A stretch of DNA of 64,000 nt, taken from assembly GCF_023922585.1 (NCBI RefSeq), contig NZ_JAMFTN010000014.1, positions 254,232 to 318,231 of the forward strand, in the 5' to 3' direction. Position 1 is the first letter of the stretch. Every line of letters starts with the position of its first letter. The notes beneath the pieces were generated by a model that searched no databases, was not told the origin of the DNA, and saw nothing but the letters and a program-made list of their open reading frames with translations. Both the position numbers and the translations under genes were made by a program. Below, in pieces: positions 8,897-19,956 of this stretch. The stretch comes from Aliidiomarina quisquiliarum (GTDB lineage: Bacteria; Pseudomonadota; Gammaproteobacteria; Enterobacterales; Alteromonadaceae).

Positions 8897-9610
8897 ATGG
8901 CTAAGCGTATTTTTATTACCGGCACGGACACCGAAATAGGCAAAACAAAAGTAGCTAGCTTGGTGTTATCAACCTTTCCATTTCAAGCCGTTAACCATGG
9001 TTGGAAACCCATTGCAGCGGGCTGCGAGCGTGCTGGCGACGGCCCTTGGGTGAACGACGACGCGCTTATTCTGCAGGGCGCAAGTAATAGTAAGTTCGAC
9101 TACCGGCTAGTAAACCCGATTGCCCTGAAAGCCGCTATTGCCCCACATATTGCCGCCCAGCGGGAAAGCGTTGAGCTTTCGGTGCACGTATTACAGCAGC
9201 ATTATGACGCCTTACCTGAACGCATTGACCATTTAGTGATTGAAGGGGCAGGCGGGTGGTTATTACCATTGAACAATACAGAAACCCTAGCCGACTGGGT
9301 GGTGGCCAATAAGTTACCGGTATTGTTGGTGGTGGGTATGCGGTTAGGCTGTTTGAATCATGCGTTACTGACTTGGAGCGATATGCAAGCGCGGGGCGTT
9401 GACTGTGTTGGCTGGGTGGCTAATTCGCCACAAGCAAAGCAGATGTCTGAATATGACGCCAATTTGGCTTATTTAAAACAAGCCTTACCGATGCCTTTAC
9501 TGGCTGAAATACCGTTTTTTAACTGCCCCGAGCAAGAGCACCAATGGTTGCAGCAGCATGCCCAATTTGGTGAGCAGCTGCTGCAAGCAACGAGTGCGGT
9601 AAAAGGCTAA
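8897..9610 (+). CDS. bioD: Dethiobiotin synthetase
   Basis: BioD closes the ureido ring of dethiobiotin from DAPA, CO2 and ATP. The P-loop ITGTDTEIGKTKVAS starts at residue 7, and the KPIAAGCE and IEGAGGWLLPL segments form the substrate and magnesium site. It has 237 residues. It ends the bioBFCD operon and converges on pepE with only 11 bp between the two stops; no clear terminator hairpin is seen there. Confidence 0.95.
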   Translation: MAKRIFITGTDTEIGKTKVASLVLSTFPFQAVNHGWKPIAAGCERAGDGPWVNDDALILQGASNSKFDYRLVNPIALKAAIAPHIAAQRESVELSVHVLQQHYDALPERIDHLVIEGAGGWLLPLNNTETLADWVVANKLPVLLVVGMRLGCLNHALLTWSDMQARGVDCVGWVANSPQAKQMSEYDANLAYLKQALPMPLLAEIPFFNCPEQEHQWLQQHAQFGEQLLQATSAVKG

Positions 9611-9621
9611 AAGATAAAAGC

Positions 9622-10320
9622 TTACAGCCAGTGCGAACAGTTGCTACCGGCTTTTAGCGTTCTGCGTTGTTGATCGGCAAACACCACGCCGTCGCGGTCG
9701 CCAAGTAAGTGCATGTGCTGGCCTTGTACCTTTAACGCGGTGCCTTCCATAATGCCAATGACTGGGGTGTGGTTATCCACCACCATAAATTCTGCAATAC
9801 GCTGGCTGCGGGTTTCACCACGGTGGCCTTCAGGCATAGCGTCGGTAAAATGTGGGTTTAGCTGAAAGGGAACCGCATTTATAGCGTTAAACGAGCGCGG
9901 CTGAATAATAGGCATGTCGTTGGTGGTACGAATACTTGGTCCTGCTATGTTTGAACCGGCACTCCAACCCGCATAGGGCATACCTTCGTTTATGCGGCGT
10001 TTAAGAATGTCTAAGCTACCGGTTTCATACAGTTTGTGCAGCAACATATAGGTGTTACCGCCACCCACAGCCACGGCTTCTGCTTCTTGCATGGCTTGGC
10101 GTGCATCTTCATATTCATGAATACCTGTTACTTTCACATCAATTTTAGCAAAGGCTTCTGCCACCATGGCGGTATAATCGGTTGCGCTAACAGTGACGCC
10201 CGCATAGGGAATAAAAAGTACCTGTTTGCCTGCAAAATGCTCGCTTAACCAAGCCAGGCCATGGTCTAAATAATCGGGGTTAGCGGCTCGTGAACTACTC
10301 ATTAACAGCAGGTTACGCAT
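9622..10320 (-). CDS. pepE: Peptidase E, alpha-aspartyl dipeptidase
   Basis: This 232-residue cytoplasmic serine peptidase of family S51 splits dipeptides that begin with aspartate. The nucleophile lies in GWSAGSNIAGP (Ser about 120), after the GGGNTYML turn that is typical of the family and its class I glutamine amidotransferase-like fold. The N-terminal MRNLLLMSSSR is usual. It is a single gene, convergent with bioD. E. coli PepE is 229 residues long. Confidence 0.93.
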   Translation of the reverse strand: MRNLLLMSSSRAANPDYLDHGLAWLSEHFAGKQVLFIPYAGVTVSATDYTAMVAEAFAKIDVKVTGIHEYEDARQAMQEAEAVAVGGGNTYMLLHKLYETGSLDILKRRINEGMPYAGWSAGSNIAGPSIRTTNDMPIIQPRSFNAINAVPFQLNPHFTDAMPEGHRGETRSQRIAEFMVVDNHTPVIGIMEGTALKVQGQHMHLLGDRDGVVFADQQRRTLKAGSNCSHWL

Positions 10321-10461
10321 AGTAAAGTCCTTTCAAAACATAAAAAAAGAGGCGATCAGCTTAACATTTACCGGGTCAACATTGAACTGAGCTGATATGC
10401 CCCCATATTATTAGCACTTACTAATTTTCAACCGTATTTATTTTGCAAGGTTAACGAACGA

Positions 10462-11355
10462 ATGAAACGTATTGCCTTATTTTTAGCGACCAACCTGGCC
10501 ATTTTGGTTGTGTTCAGTATTGTTATTAATATTTTAATGGCGGTGTTTGGCATTGACTATGGCAGCACCCAGGGCTTACTTCTATTTGCTGCCGTATTTG
10601 GCTTTGGTGGCGCTTTTATTTCACTTGCCATGTCGAAGTGGATGGCCAAACGCGCTACGGGCGCGCAGGTTATACAACAGCCACGCAACGACACGGAACG
10701 TTGGCTGTTTAATACGGTGGCTCGGCAAGCCCAACAAGTGGGCTTAACCATGCCTGAACTGGCTATTTATAACTCGCCCGAGCCAAATGCTTTTGCTACT
10801 GGGCCCAGCCGTAATAATTCTTTAATTGCTGTTTCAACCGGCTTATTACAAAGCATGACCCGCGATGAAGTAGAAGCGGTGCTGGCCCATGAAATGAGCC
10901 ACGTGGCCAACGGCGATATGGTAACGCTGACGTTAATTCAGGGCGTGGTAAACACCTTCGTTATTTTTCTTGCCCGGCTTATTGCTGGCGCGGTAAACAA
11001 CGTGTTGCGTGGTAATCAAGAAAACAGTCGCGGCCAAGGCGGCTTTGTTTACTTTGGGTTAGTCGTATTGTTTGAAATTATGTTTGGCTTTTTGGCTAGT
11101 ATTATTGTGATGTATTTCTCGCGGCAGCGTGAATACCGAGCCGACGCTGGTGCCGCCAAGCTGGTTGGGGCGAATAAAATGATAGCTGCGTTACAACGCT
11201 TAGGGCAGGGCCGCATTCGAAATGACGAGTCGGCGCTGGAAGGGTCGCTTGCTGCCTTTGGTATTCGTGCGGGTAAAAAGTCGGCGAGCGAATTATTACT
11301 CACGCATCCGCCGCTTGAAAAACGCATTATGGCGTTACAACAAGGTCGTTTTTAA
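10462..11355 (+). CDS. htpX: Membrane zinc metalloprotease HtpX
   Basis: HtpX takes part in quality control of inner-membrane proteins. The 297-residue protein has two N-terminal membrane segments (about 4-26 and 36-58), the zinc motif HEMSH (His143, Glu144, His147), and two further hydrophobic stretches at about 155-180 and 197-217. The third zinc ligand is the Glu of the [12 protein letters not shown] region. ATG at 10462 was chosen. The stop codon overlaps the start of the next gene by one base (TAATG), indicating coupled translation. Confidence 0.95.
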   Translation: MKRIALFLATNLAILVVFSIVINILMAVFGIDYGSTQGLLLFAAVFGFGGAFISLAMSKWMAKRATGAQVIQQPRNDTERWLFNTVARQAQQVGLTMPELAIYNSPEPNAFATGPSRNNSLIAVSTGLLQSMTRDEVEAVLAHEMSHVANGDMVTLTLIQGVVNTFVIFLARLIAGAVNNVLRGNQENSRGQGGFVYFGLVVLFEIMFGFLASIIVMYFSRQREYRADAGAAKLVGANKMIAALQRLGQGRIRNDESALEGSLAAFGIRAGKKSASELLLTHPPLEKRIMALQQGRF

Positions 11356-11993
11356 TGATTTTAGAGTTTAAAAACTTAACCAAGAATGAAATTTACCACA
11401 CGGTTACTCAAACCTTAGTGCCACGACCTATTGCTTGGGTGCTTTCAACCCATACCGACGGCCACTTTAATTTGGCACCGTTTTCGTATTTCACCGCCGT
11501 GTCGAGTACACCGCCATTGTTAATGTTTTCGGTAGACGCCAAAGCGCCAGGGCTTAGTAAAGACACTGCGGTAAATATTAAACAGTCGCCTTATTTTGTG
11601 GTGCATATTGCCAGTGCTAGCCAAGCCGAGGCGGTGAATGAAACCTCGCGTACTTTGCCAGCTGAAGAGTCGGAATTGAATAATATAGACATTCCACTAA
11701 CGGACTTTGCCGGTTTTCCATTGCCCCGACTACGCGGTGTGCCCATTGCGTTTGGTTGTAAATTACATAGCACGCAGCAAATTGAAGGAACCTTGCAAAC
11801 CCTTGTTTTTGGCGAAATTGAGCAGGTATATATTGACGACAAGTGTGCCACGGTAACGGAATATGTAGACAAAACCGGTCGCCAGCGTAGCCGTTTAACG
11901 GTGGATGCCACTCAACTAGACCCATTAAGTCGTTTAGGGGCTGGCGAATTTGGTACCTTAGGGCAGATTAAAACAGTAGCAAGGCCCCGATAA
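11355..11993 (+). CDS. Flavin reductase-like domain protein
   Basis: This 212-residue protein belongs to the flavin reductase-like, FMN-binding split-barrel family. Its N-terminus (ILEFKNLTKNEIYHTVTQTLVPRPIAWVLST, residues 2-32) and the LAPFSYFTAVSSTPPLL region at about 36-52 carry the FMN-contacting residues of the family. Such proteins bind FMN and are often NAD(P)H:flavin oxidoreductases, but the substrate cannot be told from sequence. It overlaps htpX by one base and shares its transcript. Confidence 0.8.
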   Translation: MILEFKNLTKNEIYHTVTQTLVPRPIAWVLSTHTDGHFNLAPFSYFTAVSSTPPLLMFSVDAKAPGLSKDTAVNIKQSPYFVVHIASASQAEAVNETSRTLPAEESELNNIDIPLTDFAGFPLPRLRGVPIAFGCKLHSTQQIEGTLQTLVFGEIEQVYIDDKCATVTEYVDKTGRQRSRLTVDATQLDPLSRLGAGEFGTLGQIKTVARPR

Positions 11994-12049
11994 ATAAGGA
12001 TTCCGCCTTGCGTTCCAAAGCGCTAGTGGCTACTATTTGCTATTCTTTT

Positions 12050-12066
12050 GCATCGTATATTGATGC
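12050..12066. promoter_or_regulatory. Small inverted repeat before the DAHP synthase gene
   Basis: GCATC (12050-12054) and GATGC (12062-12066) form a 5-bp inverted repeat with a 7-bp AT-rich centre, 36 bp before the start codon. A TAAAAT at 12069-12074 could be the -10. It does not match the TyrR or TrpR box well. Operator function is a guess. Confidence 0.25.
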
Positions 12067-12101
12067 TGTAAAATCAATGTTGTAACGATTGTAGGTATGT
12101 C

Positions 12102-13478
12102 ATGACCGCAAGTAAGACAGCGTGGAGCGCAAATAGCTGGCGCAAATTCCCAGCCCAACAGCAGCCAGACTATCAAGACTTGGCTCAACTTCAGGCTGTA
12201 GAAGCACAATTAAAGTCTTTTCCGCCATTAGTGTTTGCGGAAGAAATTCGTAGCTTAGAGCGCCACCTTGGTAATGTATGCCGAGGTAATGGTTTTCTCT
12301 TGCAAGGCGGTGACTGCGCCGAGTCGTTCCAAGATTTTACCGCACCTAAAATTCGTGACACCTTTAAAGTTATTCTACAAATGGCCATTGTGCTTACCTT
12401 TGCTGGCTCGTGCCCAGTTACCAAGGTGGCGCGCATGGCAGGGCAGTACGCTAAGCCACGCTCGGGCGACTTTGAAACCATCGACGGCTTAAGCTTACCA
12501 AGTTACCGCGGCGACATTATTAACGGTCCTGACTTTACTGCAGATGCCCGTATTCCTGATCCAAACCGCATGATTACCGCTTACCATCATTCGGCTGCTT
12601 GTTTAAACCTATTGCGGGCGTTTGCCCAAGGTGGGTTAGCCGATTTACATAAAGTGCATAAGTGGAACATGAGCTTTGTGGAGTCGAACCCCCATAAAGA
12701 CAAATACCAAGAATTGGTGACCAAGCTAGAAGAAGCCCTGCGCTTTATGAAAGTGCTGGGTATAACCGCTGAAACCCACCCGACTATTCATGAAACCGAA
12801 TTATTCACCTCGCATGAGGCGTTGTTATTGCCTTATGAAGAGGCGCTAACCCGCATAGATACTTTAACGGGCATGCCTTACAACTGTTCTGCACACATGG
12901 TGTGGATAGGCGAGCGCACCCGCCAACTTGATCATGCCCATGTGGAGTTTTTCCGCGGGCTGAACAATCCGTTAGGCGTGAAGTTAGGCCCAAACACGAA
13001 AGCAGACGACGCTATTGCGTTAATTGATGCCCTTAACCCAGAAAACAAACCGGGCCGATTAACCTTTATTACCCGCATGGGGGCCGACAAGCTGGCAGAC
13101 CATTTGCCGCAGCTTATTCGCCGGGTGCAAGCAGAAGGGCGCCATGTGGTGTGGTCGAGCGACCCTATGCATGGCAATACGGTTAAAACCGACAATGGTT
13201 TTAAAACCCGTAATTTCGACGCCATTGTGCGCGAATTAGAACAGTTTTTTGCTATTCACCAGGCGGAAGGGTCTTATGCGGGCGGTATTCACTTAGAAAT
13301 GACCGGCGAAGACGTTACCGAATGTACTGGCGGTGCCTATGCTATTTCCGAGTCTGATTTAGCCCAGCGTTACAAAAGCCAATGCGACCCGCGCTTAAAT
13401 GCCGACCAAGTGATCGAGCTGGCTTTTTTGGTATCGAAGTCTTTAGCAAATGCACGCCAAGGCCAAACCAGCTCGTAA
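12102..13478 (+). CDS. Class II (plant-type) DAHP synthase
   Basis: This enzyme condenses phosphoenolpyruvate and erythrose-4-phosphate to DAHP, the first step of the shikimate pathway. The 458-residue length and the motifs [11 protein letters not shown] (about residue 66), [14 protein letters not shown] and [10 protein letters not shown]-like SSDPMHGNT identify the class II family found in plants and Mycobacterium, unrelated in length to the approximately 350-residue AroF/G/H enzymes. Substrate-binding Arg and Lys residues and the metal-binding Cys of GGDCAE are present. The next genes, ppsR and ppsA, control the PEP supply, so the location makes metabolic sense. Confidence 0.94.
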   Translation: MTASKTAWSANSWRKFPAQQQPDYQDLAQLQAVEAQLKSFPPLVFAEEIRSLERHLGNVCRGNGFLLQGGDCAESFQDFTAPKIRDTFKVILQMAIVLTFAGSCPVTKVARMAGQYAKPRSGDFETIDGLSLPSYRGDIINGPDFTADARIPDPNRMITAYHHSAACLNLLRAFAQGGLADLHKVHKWNMSFVESNPHKDKYQELVTKLEEALRFMKVLGITAETHPTIHETELFTSHEALLLPYEEALTRIDTLTGMPYNCSAHMVWIGERTRQLDHAHVEFFRGLNNPLGVKLGPNTKADDAIALIDALNPENKPGRLTFITRMGADKLADHLPQLIRRVQAEGRHVVWSSDPMHGNTVKTDNGFKTRNFDAIVRELEQFFAIHQAEGSYAGGIHLEMTGEDVTECTGGAYAISESDLAQRYKSQCDPRLNADQVIELAFLVSKSLANARQGQTSS

Positions 13479-13504
13479 CAGCTGGTTTGAGGTAAATAGT
13501 TGGC

Positions 13505-14311
13505 TTAGTAACGGTAGCGCTTTAATTTAGTAATACTCATTATTTTAGCCGCTATTTCCTCGACCGAGGCGTGAGTTGAATTCAAATAAGGAATGGCTTC
13601 CCGCCGATACATACTTTCGATATGTTCGACTTCTTTCCTACACTGCTCAAACGACGCATAACGGCTATTGGCCATGCGGTTATCGCGTATGTTTTGTAGC
13701 CGATCGGCATTGATAGTTAACCCAAACAACTTATGCCGATGCAATTTAAGCTCGTCTGGCAATGCTAAGTCGTGCATGTCTTCTTCTGTGAGCGGGTAAT
13801 TCGCTGCTTTTACGCCATACTGCAAGGCTAAATATAAACAAGTGGGGGTTTTGCCCGTACGCGATGCCCCCACCAAAATAATATCCGCTTCATGGTAGTT
13901 TTTTGTGGTTACGCCGTCGTCATTGGCAAGGGTGTAGTCCACCGCATCTATTCTAAAGGTGTAGTCTTGGTGAATACCATGGGTGCGATTGGCCAAGGGC
14001 TGTGGGGCAACCCCAAGGGCCGCTTGCACTGGGGCTACAAAGTGAGCTAGGAAGTCGTAGGAAACCCCTTCACTACCGGTCATTATACTTTTAATGGTGC
14101 TGTCGATAATAGTATGAAAAACCAGTGGCTTCTCCCCCGATTCGGCATAGGCAGTATTTATTTCTTCAACGGCTTGGCGGGCTTTGTCTTCATCGTCTAT
14201 GAAAGAAAGAGTGCGGTGCTTTACTTCTACAGGAAACATAGAAAGCATCGCGTGACCAAATGTTTCAGACGTTAATGCTGTGCCGTCGGAAATATAAAAG
14301 GCGGTACGCAT
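13505..14311 (-). CDS. ppsR: PEP synthetase regulatory protein (bifunctional kinase/pyrophosphorylase)
   Basis: PpsR switches PEP synthetase off by ADP-dependent phosphorylation of a threonine and on again by Pi-dependent removal. The 268-residue protein is of the DUF299 family, with a P-loop-like GASRTGKT at residues 148-155 and the N-terminal FYISDGTALTSETFGH signature. It is divergent from its target ppsA (120 bp apart), the same neighbour relation as in E. coli. The ATG at 14311 gives normal length. Confidence 0.95.
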   Translation of the reverse strand: MRTAFYISDGTALTSETFGHAMLSMFPVEVKHRTLSFIDDEDKARQAVEEINTAYAESGEKPLVFHTIIDSTIKSIMTGSEGVSYDFLAHFVAPVQAALGVAPQPLANRTHGIHQDYTFRIDAVDYTLANDDGVTTKNYHEADIILVGASRTGKTPTCLYLALQYGVKAANYPLTEEDMHDLALPDELKLHRHKLFGLTINADRLQNIRDNRMANSRYASFEQCRKEVEHIESMYRREAIPYLNSTHASVEEIAAKIMSITKLKRYRY

Positions 14312-14431
14312 AAAGTTGTTTATCTCGGCAATTGAAATGGACTTTCATGTTAACCTTTAGCCGAGTAATATGTAAAATGTTCTCATCTTCAAACGCTCCA
14401 GCAATTATGCGCAGATAACAAGGAAAAGACC

Positions 14432-16810
14432 GTGCAAGACTTTGTACTTTGGTATCAAGATTTAGGAATGGGTGATGTAAGCCGAGTAGGGGGCAAAAAT
14501 GCCTCTTTGGGCGAAATGATTAGCAACCTTGCCGGGGCCGGTGTAACCGTTCCAGGCGGCTTTGCCACAACCTCGGAAGCTTTTAATCGCTTTCTAGAGC
14601 AAAGCGGTGTTAATGATAAAATTTATGCATTGCTCGACACATTGGACGTGGACGACGTCAAAGCACTTGCCGTGGCAGGTAAACAAATTCGGCAGTGGAT
14701 TATTGAAACACCATTTCAGCCAGAATTTGAAGAGGCCATTCGGCAGTCTTACGAGCAGCTAAGTGCTGGCCAAAGCGACGCCAGTTTTGCCGTACGTAGC
14801 TCGGCTACTGCCGAAGACATGCCCGATGCTTCGTTTGCTGGCCAACAAGAAACCTTTTTGAACGTAAAAGGCCTAGACGCGGTAATGGAAGCCATGAAGC
14901 ATGTGTTTGCTTCCTTGTTTAACGACCGTGCCATTTCTTACCGTGTACACCAAGGCTACGACCACCGCGGTGTGGCTCTTTCTGCTGGGGTACAACGCAT
15001 GGTTCGTTCCGACTTAGGAACAGCTGGCGTGATGTTCTCCATCGACACCGAATCGGGTTTTGAGCAAGTGGTATTTATTACTTCTTCTTATGGCCTTGGT
15101 GAAATGGTGGTGCAGGGTGCTGTTAACCCCGATGAATTCTTTGTGCATAAACCAACCCTTGCAGCAGACCGACCGGCTATTTTACGCCGCACCATGGGTA
15201 GTAAAAAAATTGAAATGGTGTATTCCGACAGCACCGACCATGGCGAGCAAGTACAAGTTCAAGACGTAGACGAAGCCCGCCAACGACAATTTTCTTTAAG
15301 CGATGAAGAAATTCATGAGCTGGCCAAACAAGCCGTTATTATTGAACAGCATTATGGCCGTGCCATGGACATTGAATGGGCCAAAGACGGCCAAGACGGC
15401 AAGTTGTATATTGTGCAAGCGCGTCCTGAAACCGTTCGTTCAAACGAAAAAGGCCAAAGCATAGAACGTTTCGCTTTAAAAGAAACTTCGGAAGTGCTGG
15501 CCACTGGCCGTGCAATTGGCCAGCGTATTGGCCGTGGTGTGGCGCGGGTACTTGCTTCCATTGACGATATGGACCAAGTGCAACCAGGCGACATTTTAGT
15601 AACCGACATGACCGACCCAGATTGGGAGCCGATTATGAAACGGGCTTCAGCCATTGTAACCAACCGAGGTGGGCGTACTTGCCACGCGGCAATTATTGCC
15701 CGTGAACTGGGTATTCCAGCCGTGGTTGGTTGTGGTAATGCCACCGACCTGATTGCCGATGGCATTGACGTAACGGTTTCTTGCGCCGAAGGCGACACCG
15801 GTACCATTTACAGCGGCTTACTAGGCTTTGATATTACCGAGTCGGAAATTGGCAGTATGCCAAGCTTACCGCTTAAAATTATGATGAACGTGGGCAACCC
15901 CGATCGGGCCTTTGACTTCGCCACCTTGCCCCATGAAGGTGTGGGTTTAGCGCGGGTTGAATTTATTATTAACCGCATGATTGGTATTCACCCACGGGCC
16001 TTGCTTGAATTCGACGCGCAAACCGATGAAATGCAAGAAGCTATTCGCGATCATATTATTGGTTACCCTGATCCTATCGAGTTTTACATTCGCCGTTTAG
16101 TGGAAGGTATTTCAACCATTGCCGCTTCGTTCTCGCCTGAGCGTGTCATTGTGCGCATGTCTGACTTTAAGTCGAATGAATATGCTAACTTACTGGGCGG
16201 TAACCAATACGAGCCGGAAGAAGAAAACCCCATGCTTGGTTTCCGTGGTGCCTCGCGTTATTTGTCGGAAGAATTCGAGCCTTGTTTTGCCCTTGAATGT
16301 GAAGCCATTAAACGGGTGCGTAACGACATGGGCTTAACCAACGTGGAAATAATGATTCCATTTGTACGTACCTTAGAAGAAGGGCGTGGCGTTATTGAAG
16401 TGTTGGCGAAACATGGCCTACGCAAAGGCGAAAACGGTTTACGCGTAATTATGATGTGTGAATTACCGTCGAATGCCTTGTTAGCCGACAAATTCCTCGA
16501 TATTTTCGATGGCTTCTCGATTGGCTCGAACGACTTAACCCAGCTAACTCTTGGTTTAGACCGCGATTCGGGTGTTATTGCGCACTTATTCGATGAGCGC
16601 GATGAAGCCGTGAAGGCGTTATTATCGATGGCCATACAAATAGCGAAAAAGCGTGGGAAGTATGTGGGTATTTGCGGCCAAGGGCCTTCTGATCACCCCG
16701 ACTTTGCCCACTGGCTGGTTGAACAAGGAATTGATTCAGTGTCGTTAAACCCAGACACGGTGGTTGATACTTGGCAATATTTAGCGAAAGAACTTGCCAC
16801 TAAACAGTAA
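14432..16810 (+). CDS. ppsA: Phosphoenolpyruvate synthase
   Basis: PpsA makes PEP from pyruvate and ATP, allowing gluconeogenesis. At 792 residues it equals E. coli PpsA. It has an N-terminal nucleotide-binding domain ([10 protein letters not shown] near residue 21), the phospho-histidine domain with His418 in [15 protein letters not shown] (the preceding Thr is the PpsR target site), and the C-terminal PEP/pyruvate barrel ending near [13 protein letters not shown]. The start is a GTG at 14432, with AGGAAA before it and family length supporting it. ydiJ follows 19 bp later. Confidence 0.97.
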   Translation: MQDFVLWYQDLGMGDVSRVGGKNASLGEMISNLAGAGVTVPGGFATTSEAFNRFLEQSGVNDKIYALLDTLDVDDVKALAVAGKQIRQWIIETPFQPEFEEAIRQSYEQLSAGQSDASFAVRSSATAEDMPDASFAGQQETFLNVKGLDAVMEAMKHVFASLFNDRAISYRVHQGYDHRGVALSAGVQRMVRSDLGTAGVMFSIDTESGFEQVVFITSSYGLGEMVVQGAVNPDEFFVHKPTLAADRPAILRRTMGSKKIEMVYSDSTDHGEQVQVQDVDEARQRQFSLSDEEIHELAKQAVIIEQHYGRAMDIEWAKDGQDGKLYIVQARPETVRSNEKGQSIERFALKETSEVLATGRAIGQRIGRGVARVLASIDDMDQVQPGDILVTDMTDPDWEPIMKRASAIVTNRGGRTCHAAIIARELGIPAVVGCGNATDLIADGIDVTVSCAEGDTGTIYSGLLGFDITESEIGSMPSLPLKIMMNVGNPDRAFDFATLPHEGVGLARVEFIINRMIGIHPRALLEFDAQTDEMQEAIRDHIIGYPDPIEFYIRRLVEGISTIAASFSPERVIVRMSDFKSNEYANLLGGNQYEPEEENPMLGFRGASRYLSEEFEPCFALECEAIKRVRNDMGLTNVEIMIPFVRTLEEGRGVIEVLAKHGLRKGENGLRVIMMCELPSNALLADKFLDIFDGFSIGSNDLTQLTLGLDRDSGVIAHLFDERDEAVKALLSMAIQIAKKRGKYVGICGQGPSDHPDFAHWLVEQGIDSVSLNPDTVVDTWQYLAKELATKQ

Positions 16811-16829
16811 GTAACTGAAAGGGAATAAC

Positions 16830-19800
16830 ATGACCACTGCGTTACCCACGCTAAATGATTTACCCCGCGTGGCTGAAGAAACGGAATATTTTCTAACAGC
16901 ATTAGGTAGCGCAGGGTTTATAGGCGACATTGACGCCTCCTATGGGGGGCGTTTAATTGCTGCAACCGACAACAGTATTTATCAACAACTGCCGCAAGCG
17001 GTGGTTTACCCCAAAAGCTCGAACGACTTACAGTGCCTGCTACGGGTAGCCAACCGGCCTGCGCATCAGCATATTAGTTTTTCGCCGCGCGGTGGTGGTA
17101 CTGGCACGAATGGCCAGTCGCTAACCCCAGGCGTGGTGATTGATTTAAGCCGCTACTTCACCAATATTCTTGAATTAAACCTTGCTGAAGGTTGGGTGCG
17201 GGTGGAAGCAGGGGTAGTAAAAGACGCCTTAAACGACTTCTTAGCGCCCCATGGTTACTTCTTTGCGCCTGATACGTCCACCAGTAACCGCGCCACCATT
17301 GGTGGTATGGTTGGCACCGACGCTTCAGGCCAAGGCTCTTTGGTGTATGGCAAAACCAGTAATCACGTGTTGGCTTTGCGGGCGTATTTAGCCAATGGCC
17401 AAGAATTAAATACGGCGCCCATAAGCCGAGCAAAAGCCACGGAATTGGCACAGTTACCGAACACCCTTGGTGCTATATATAAGCAAGTGCTGGCTAGTTG
17501 TGTAGACCAACGGGCGGCCATTGAAGCAAAGTTTCCGCCGTTGAACCGATTTTTAACCGGTTACGATTTGCAGCATACCTGGGATAAAGAAGCCGACACT
17601 ATTGATGTGTCGCGCTTGATTACCGGAGCAGAAGGTACTTTAGCCTTGGTAACCGAAGCCAAGCTTACAATTACTCCCATTCCAAAGCACAAAGTATTGG
17701 TGAATGTTAAATACCAAAACTTCCAAGCGGCCTTGCGCCATGCTCCAAGCCTAGTAAAAGCGCGCGCCACTTCGGTAGAAACCGTTGACTCCACGGTATT
17801 TGATCTTGCCCGTAACGACATTATTTGGAACGAGGTAAAAGACCTATTAACCGACGTGCCAGGCTTTACCATGGACGGCATTAATATGGTGGAATTTACC
17901 GCCATTAACCAAGCCGATATAAACGATAAGGTAGCTTCTTTGTGTGCCACGCTGGATCAGCTCGACCCAACCGAAAGCGGGGTTATTGGCTATCAGGTGT
18001 GTGCCGACTTACCTAGTATTCAGCGCATTTACGCCATGCGTAAAAAAGCCGTAGGTTTACTTGGCGCCACCAAGGGCCGCAGAAAACCAGTGGCTTTTGT
18101 GGAAGACACGGCCGTACCACCGGAGCATTTAGCCGACTATATTGATGAATTTCGCGCCTTACTTGACGCGGAAAATTTACGTTATGGCATGTTTGGGCAT
18201 GTCGACGCAGGCGTGTTGCATGTGCGCCCCGCGCTCGACTTAATAGACGAAGAAGACGAAGCCGTGGTGCGCCGGGTGAGCGATCAAGTAATGCACCTTA
18301 CGGCCAAGTACGGTGGCTTAATGTGGGGCGAGCACGGTAAAGGGTATCGTTCTGAATATGGCCCAGAGTTTTTTGGGCTAGAGCTATTTTATGAATTACG
18401 TTGCTTAAAGGCTGTATTTGACCCACTAAATAGGCTAAACCCAGGTAAAATTTGCACGCCGGTTGATTCCGAAGCCTCGCTGGTGTCGGTGGATGATCGC
18501 AAACGGGGTTGGTTTGATCGGCAAATACCGCTCGATGTGCGCGAAACCTGGCAAAGTGCCATGGACTGTAATGGCAATGGCTTATGTTTTAACTACGACG
18601 TTAAAACGCCCATGTGTCCGTCGTATCGGGGCAGTCAAGATCGGCGCTTTTCACCGAAAGGGCGGGCCACCTTACTACGGGAATGGCTGCGTTTAACCCA
18701 TGCCAATGGCAATGAACTGGGCCAACCGAAAAAACGTTTTTGGTTACAACGGCTGCTAAATAGCTGGCAACAAAAGCCAGACTTTAACCATGAAGTGCGC
18801 GAGGCAATGGACACCTGCTTGTCGTGTAAAGCTTGTACCACTCAATGTCCAGTAAGTGTTGATATTCCAACCCACAAGTCGCGTTTTTATAACTATTACT
18901 TTAGCCAGTATGCCCGGCCCGTAAAAGACTACTTAGTGCGCGATGCTGAAAAATTATTACCCCGTATGGCACGTGTGCCGCGGCTAGCTAATGCCTTATT
19001 GAATAACCGCTTAAGCCGATTAGCACAAGCTAAGCTGACAGGTTATACGGACACCCCAGTTTTTGCTGTGCCCAGCTTGCAAAAACGGTTAAAAGTACGC
19101 CGTAATTTAATTAGCTGGGATAATTTTACCAAAGTGGCGGCCACGGAATATTTCACCCCCACCGACTATGTGGTGGTGGTACAAGACGTATTTACTTCGT
19201 GTTATGAGCCCGAGCTGCTAGAAGCGTTTTTAACCGTGGCCGAACAATGTGGTAAAACCCCGGTGGTTATGCCCTTTATGGCCAACGGTAAAGGCCTGCA
19301 TGTAAAAGGTTTTTTAACTGAATTTGCGCAGCAAGCAAAGCTTACCGCGGCGGCTTTAAATGAACTGCATAACAAGGGCATACCCTTAGTTGGCCTTGAT
19401 GCGGCAACTACCTTGTGCTTTCGCGACGAGTACCAGCAAGCGTTAGGTAACGAGCGGGGCGACTTTCAAGTATTGTTAGCCCATGAATGGTTGCTGAAGT
19501 TTATGCCGAAAGACATTGCCGTAACACCAACTAATACCGCTTATAACTTATTAAGCCATTGTACCGAGCAAACCGCATTACCTATGGTGAAGTCTGCTTG
19601 GGCGGCTATTTTTAACGTGTTAGGGCTTTCTTTAGCCACGCCAGCAACCGGCTGCTGTGGTATGGCGGGCAGCTTTGGCCATGAAGTGAGCCAAAAGGCT
19701 TTAAGTGAAAAAATATTTAGCCTGAACTGGCAACACGAATTGCAAAAGAAGGGTGTACAACCTTTAGCAACAGGCTTTTCGTGCCGCTGCCAAAGCGACC

Positions 19801-19880
19801 GTTTTGGCAAGCCTAACAACCCAAGTTACGCTAAGCCGGTGCACCCATTAACGGTGTTGGCCGAGCTGTTAGCTAACTAA
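16830..19880 (+). CDS. ydiJ: FAD/FeS oxidoreductase YdiJ (D-2-hydroxyglutarate dehydrogenase type)
   Basis: The 1016-residue protein has the layout of E. coli YdiJ (1018 residues). An FAD-binding PCMH domain sits at about residues 40-280 (PRGGGTGTNGQSLTPGVVID) and is followed by the FAD-oxidase C-terminal domain (MFGHVDAGVLHVRP). A ferredoxin-like centre CLSCKACTTQCP (Cys663, 666, 669, 673) and a C-terminal CCG-type segment (GCCGMAGSFGHE) complete it. YdiJ-type enzymes oxidise D-2-hydroxy acids and pass electrons to the membrane. The gene follows ppsA closely and ends before a strong terminator. ATG at 16830 follows AAAGGGA. Confidence 0.93.
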   Translation: MTTALPTLNDLPRVAEETEYFLTALGSAGFIGDIDASYGGRLIAATDNSIYQQLPQAVVYPKSSNDLQCLLRVANRPAHQHISFSPRGGGTGTNGQSLTPGVVIDLSRYFTNILELNLAEGWVRVEAGVVKDALNDFLAPHGYFFAPDTSTSNRATIGGMVGTDASGQGSLVYGKTSNHVLALRAYLANGQELNTAPISRAKATELAQLPNTLGAIYKQVLASCVDQRAAIEAKFPPLNRFLTGYDLQHTWDKEADTIDVSRLITGAEGTLALVTEAKLTITPIPKHKVLVNVKYQNFQAALRHAPSLVKARATSVETVDSTVFDLARNDIIWNEVKDLLTDVPGFTMDGINMVEFTAINQADINDKVASLCATLDQLDPTESGVIGYQVCADLPSIQRIYAMRKKAVGLLGATKGRRKPVAFVEDTAVPPEHLADYIDEFRALLDAENLRYGMFGHVDAGVLHVRPALDLIDEEDEAVVRRVSDQVMHLTAKYGGLMWGEHGKGYRSEYGPEFFGLELFYELRCLKAVFDPLNRLNPGKICTPVDSEASLVSVDDRKRGWFDRQIPLDVRETWQSAMDCNGNGLCFNYDVKTPMCPSYRGSQDRRFSPKGRATLLREWLRLTHANGNELGQPKKRFWLQRLLNSWQQKPDFNHEVREAMDTCLSCKACTTQCPVSVDIPTHKSRFYNYYFSQYARPVKDYLVRDAEKLLPRMARVPRLANALLNNRLSRLAQAKLTGYTDTPVFAVPSLQKRLKVRRNLISWDNFTKVAATEYFTPTDYVVVVQDVFTSCYEPELLEAFLTVAEQCGKTPVVMPFMANGKGLHVKGFLTEFAQQAKLTAAALNELHNKGIPLVGLDAATTLCFRDEYQQALGNERGDFQVLLAHEWLLKFMPKDIAVTPTNTAYNLLSHCTEQTALPMVKSAWAAIFNVLGLSLATPATGCCGMAGSFGHEVSQKALSEKIFSLNWQHELQKKGVQPLATGFSCRCQSDRFGKPNNPSYAKPVHPLTVLAELLAN

Positions 19881-19901
19881 AACTTATTAGCAACCATAAA
19901 A

Positions 19902-19930
19902 AAAGCCTAACGACTGGGTCGTTAGGCTTT
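19902..19930. terminator. Bidirectional terminator between ydiJ and leucine dehydrogenase
   Basis: A perfect 13-bp stem (AAAGCCTAACGAC with GTCGTTAGGCTTT) closes over a TGG loop. It has A-tracts on the left and T on the right, so it can act on both converging transcripts. Confidence 0.9.
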
Positions 19931-19956
19931 AACTGCAAGTTCAGCAAGCGAGTTAA

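Noticed and set aside
12050-12074. TyrR box at the DAHP synthase promoter
   Set aside because: Only the TGTAAA half is present; the TTTACA half is missing.
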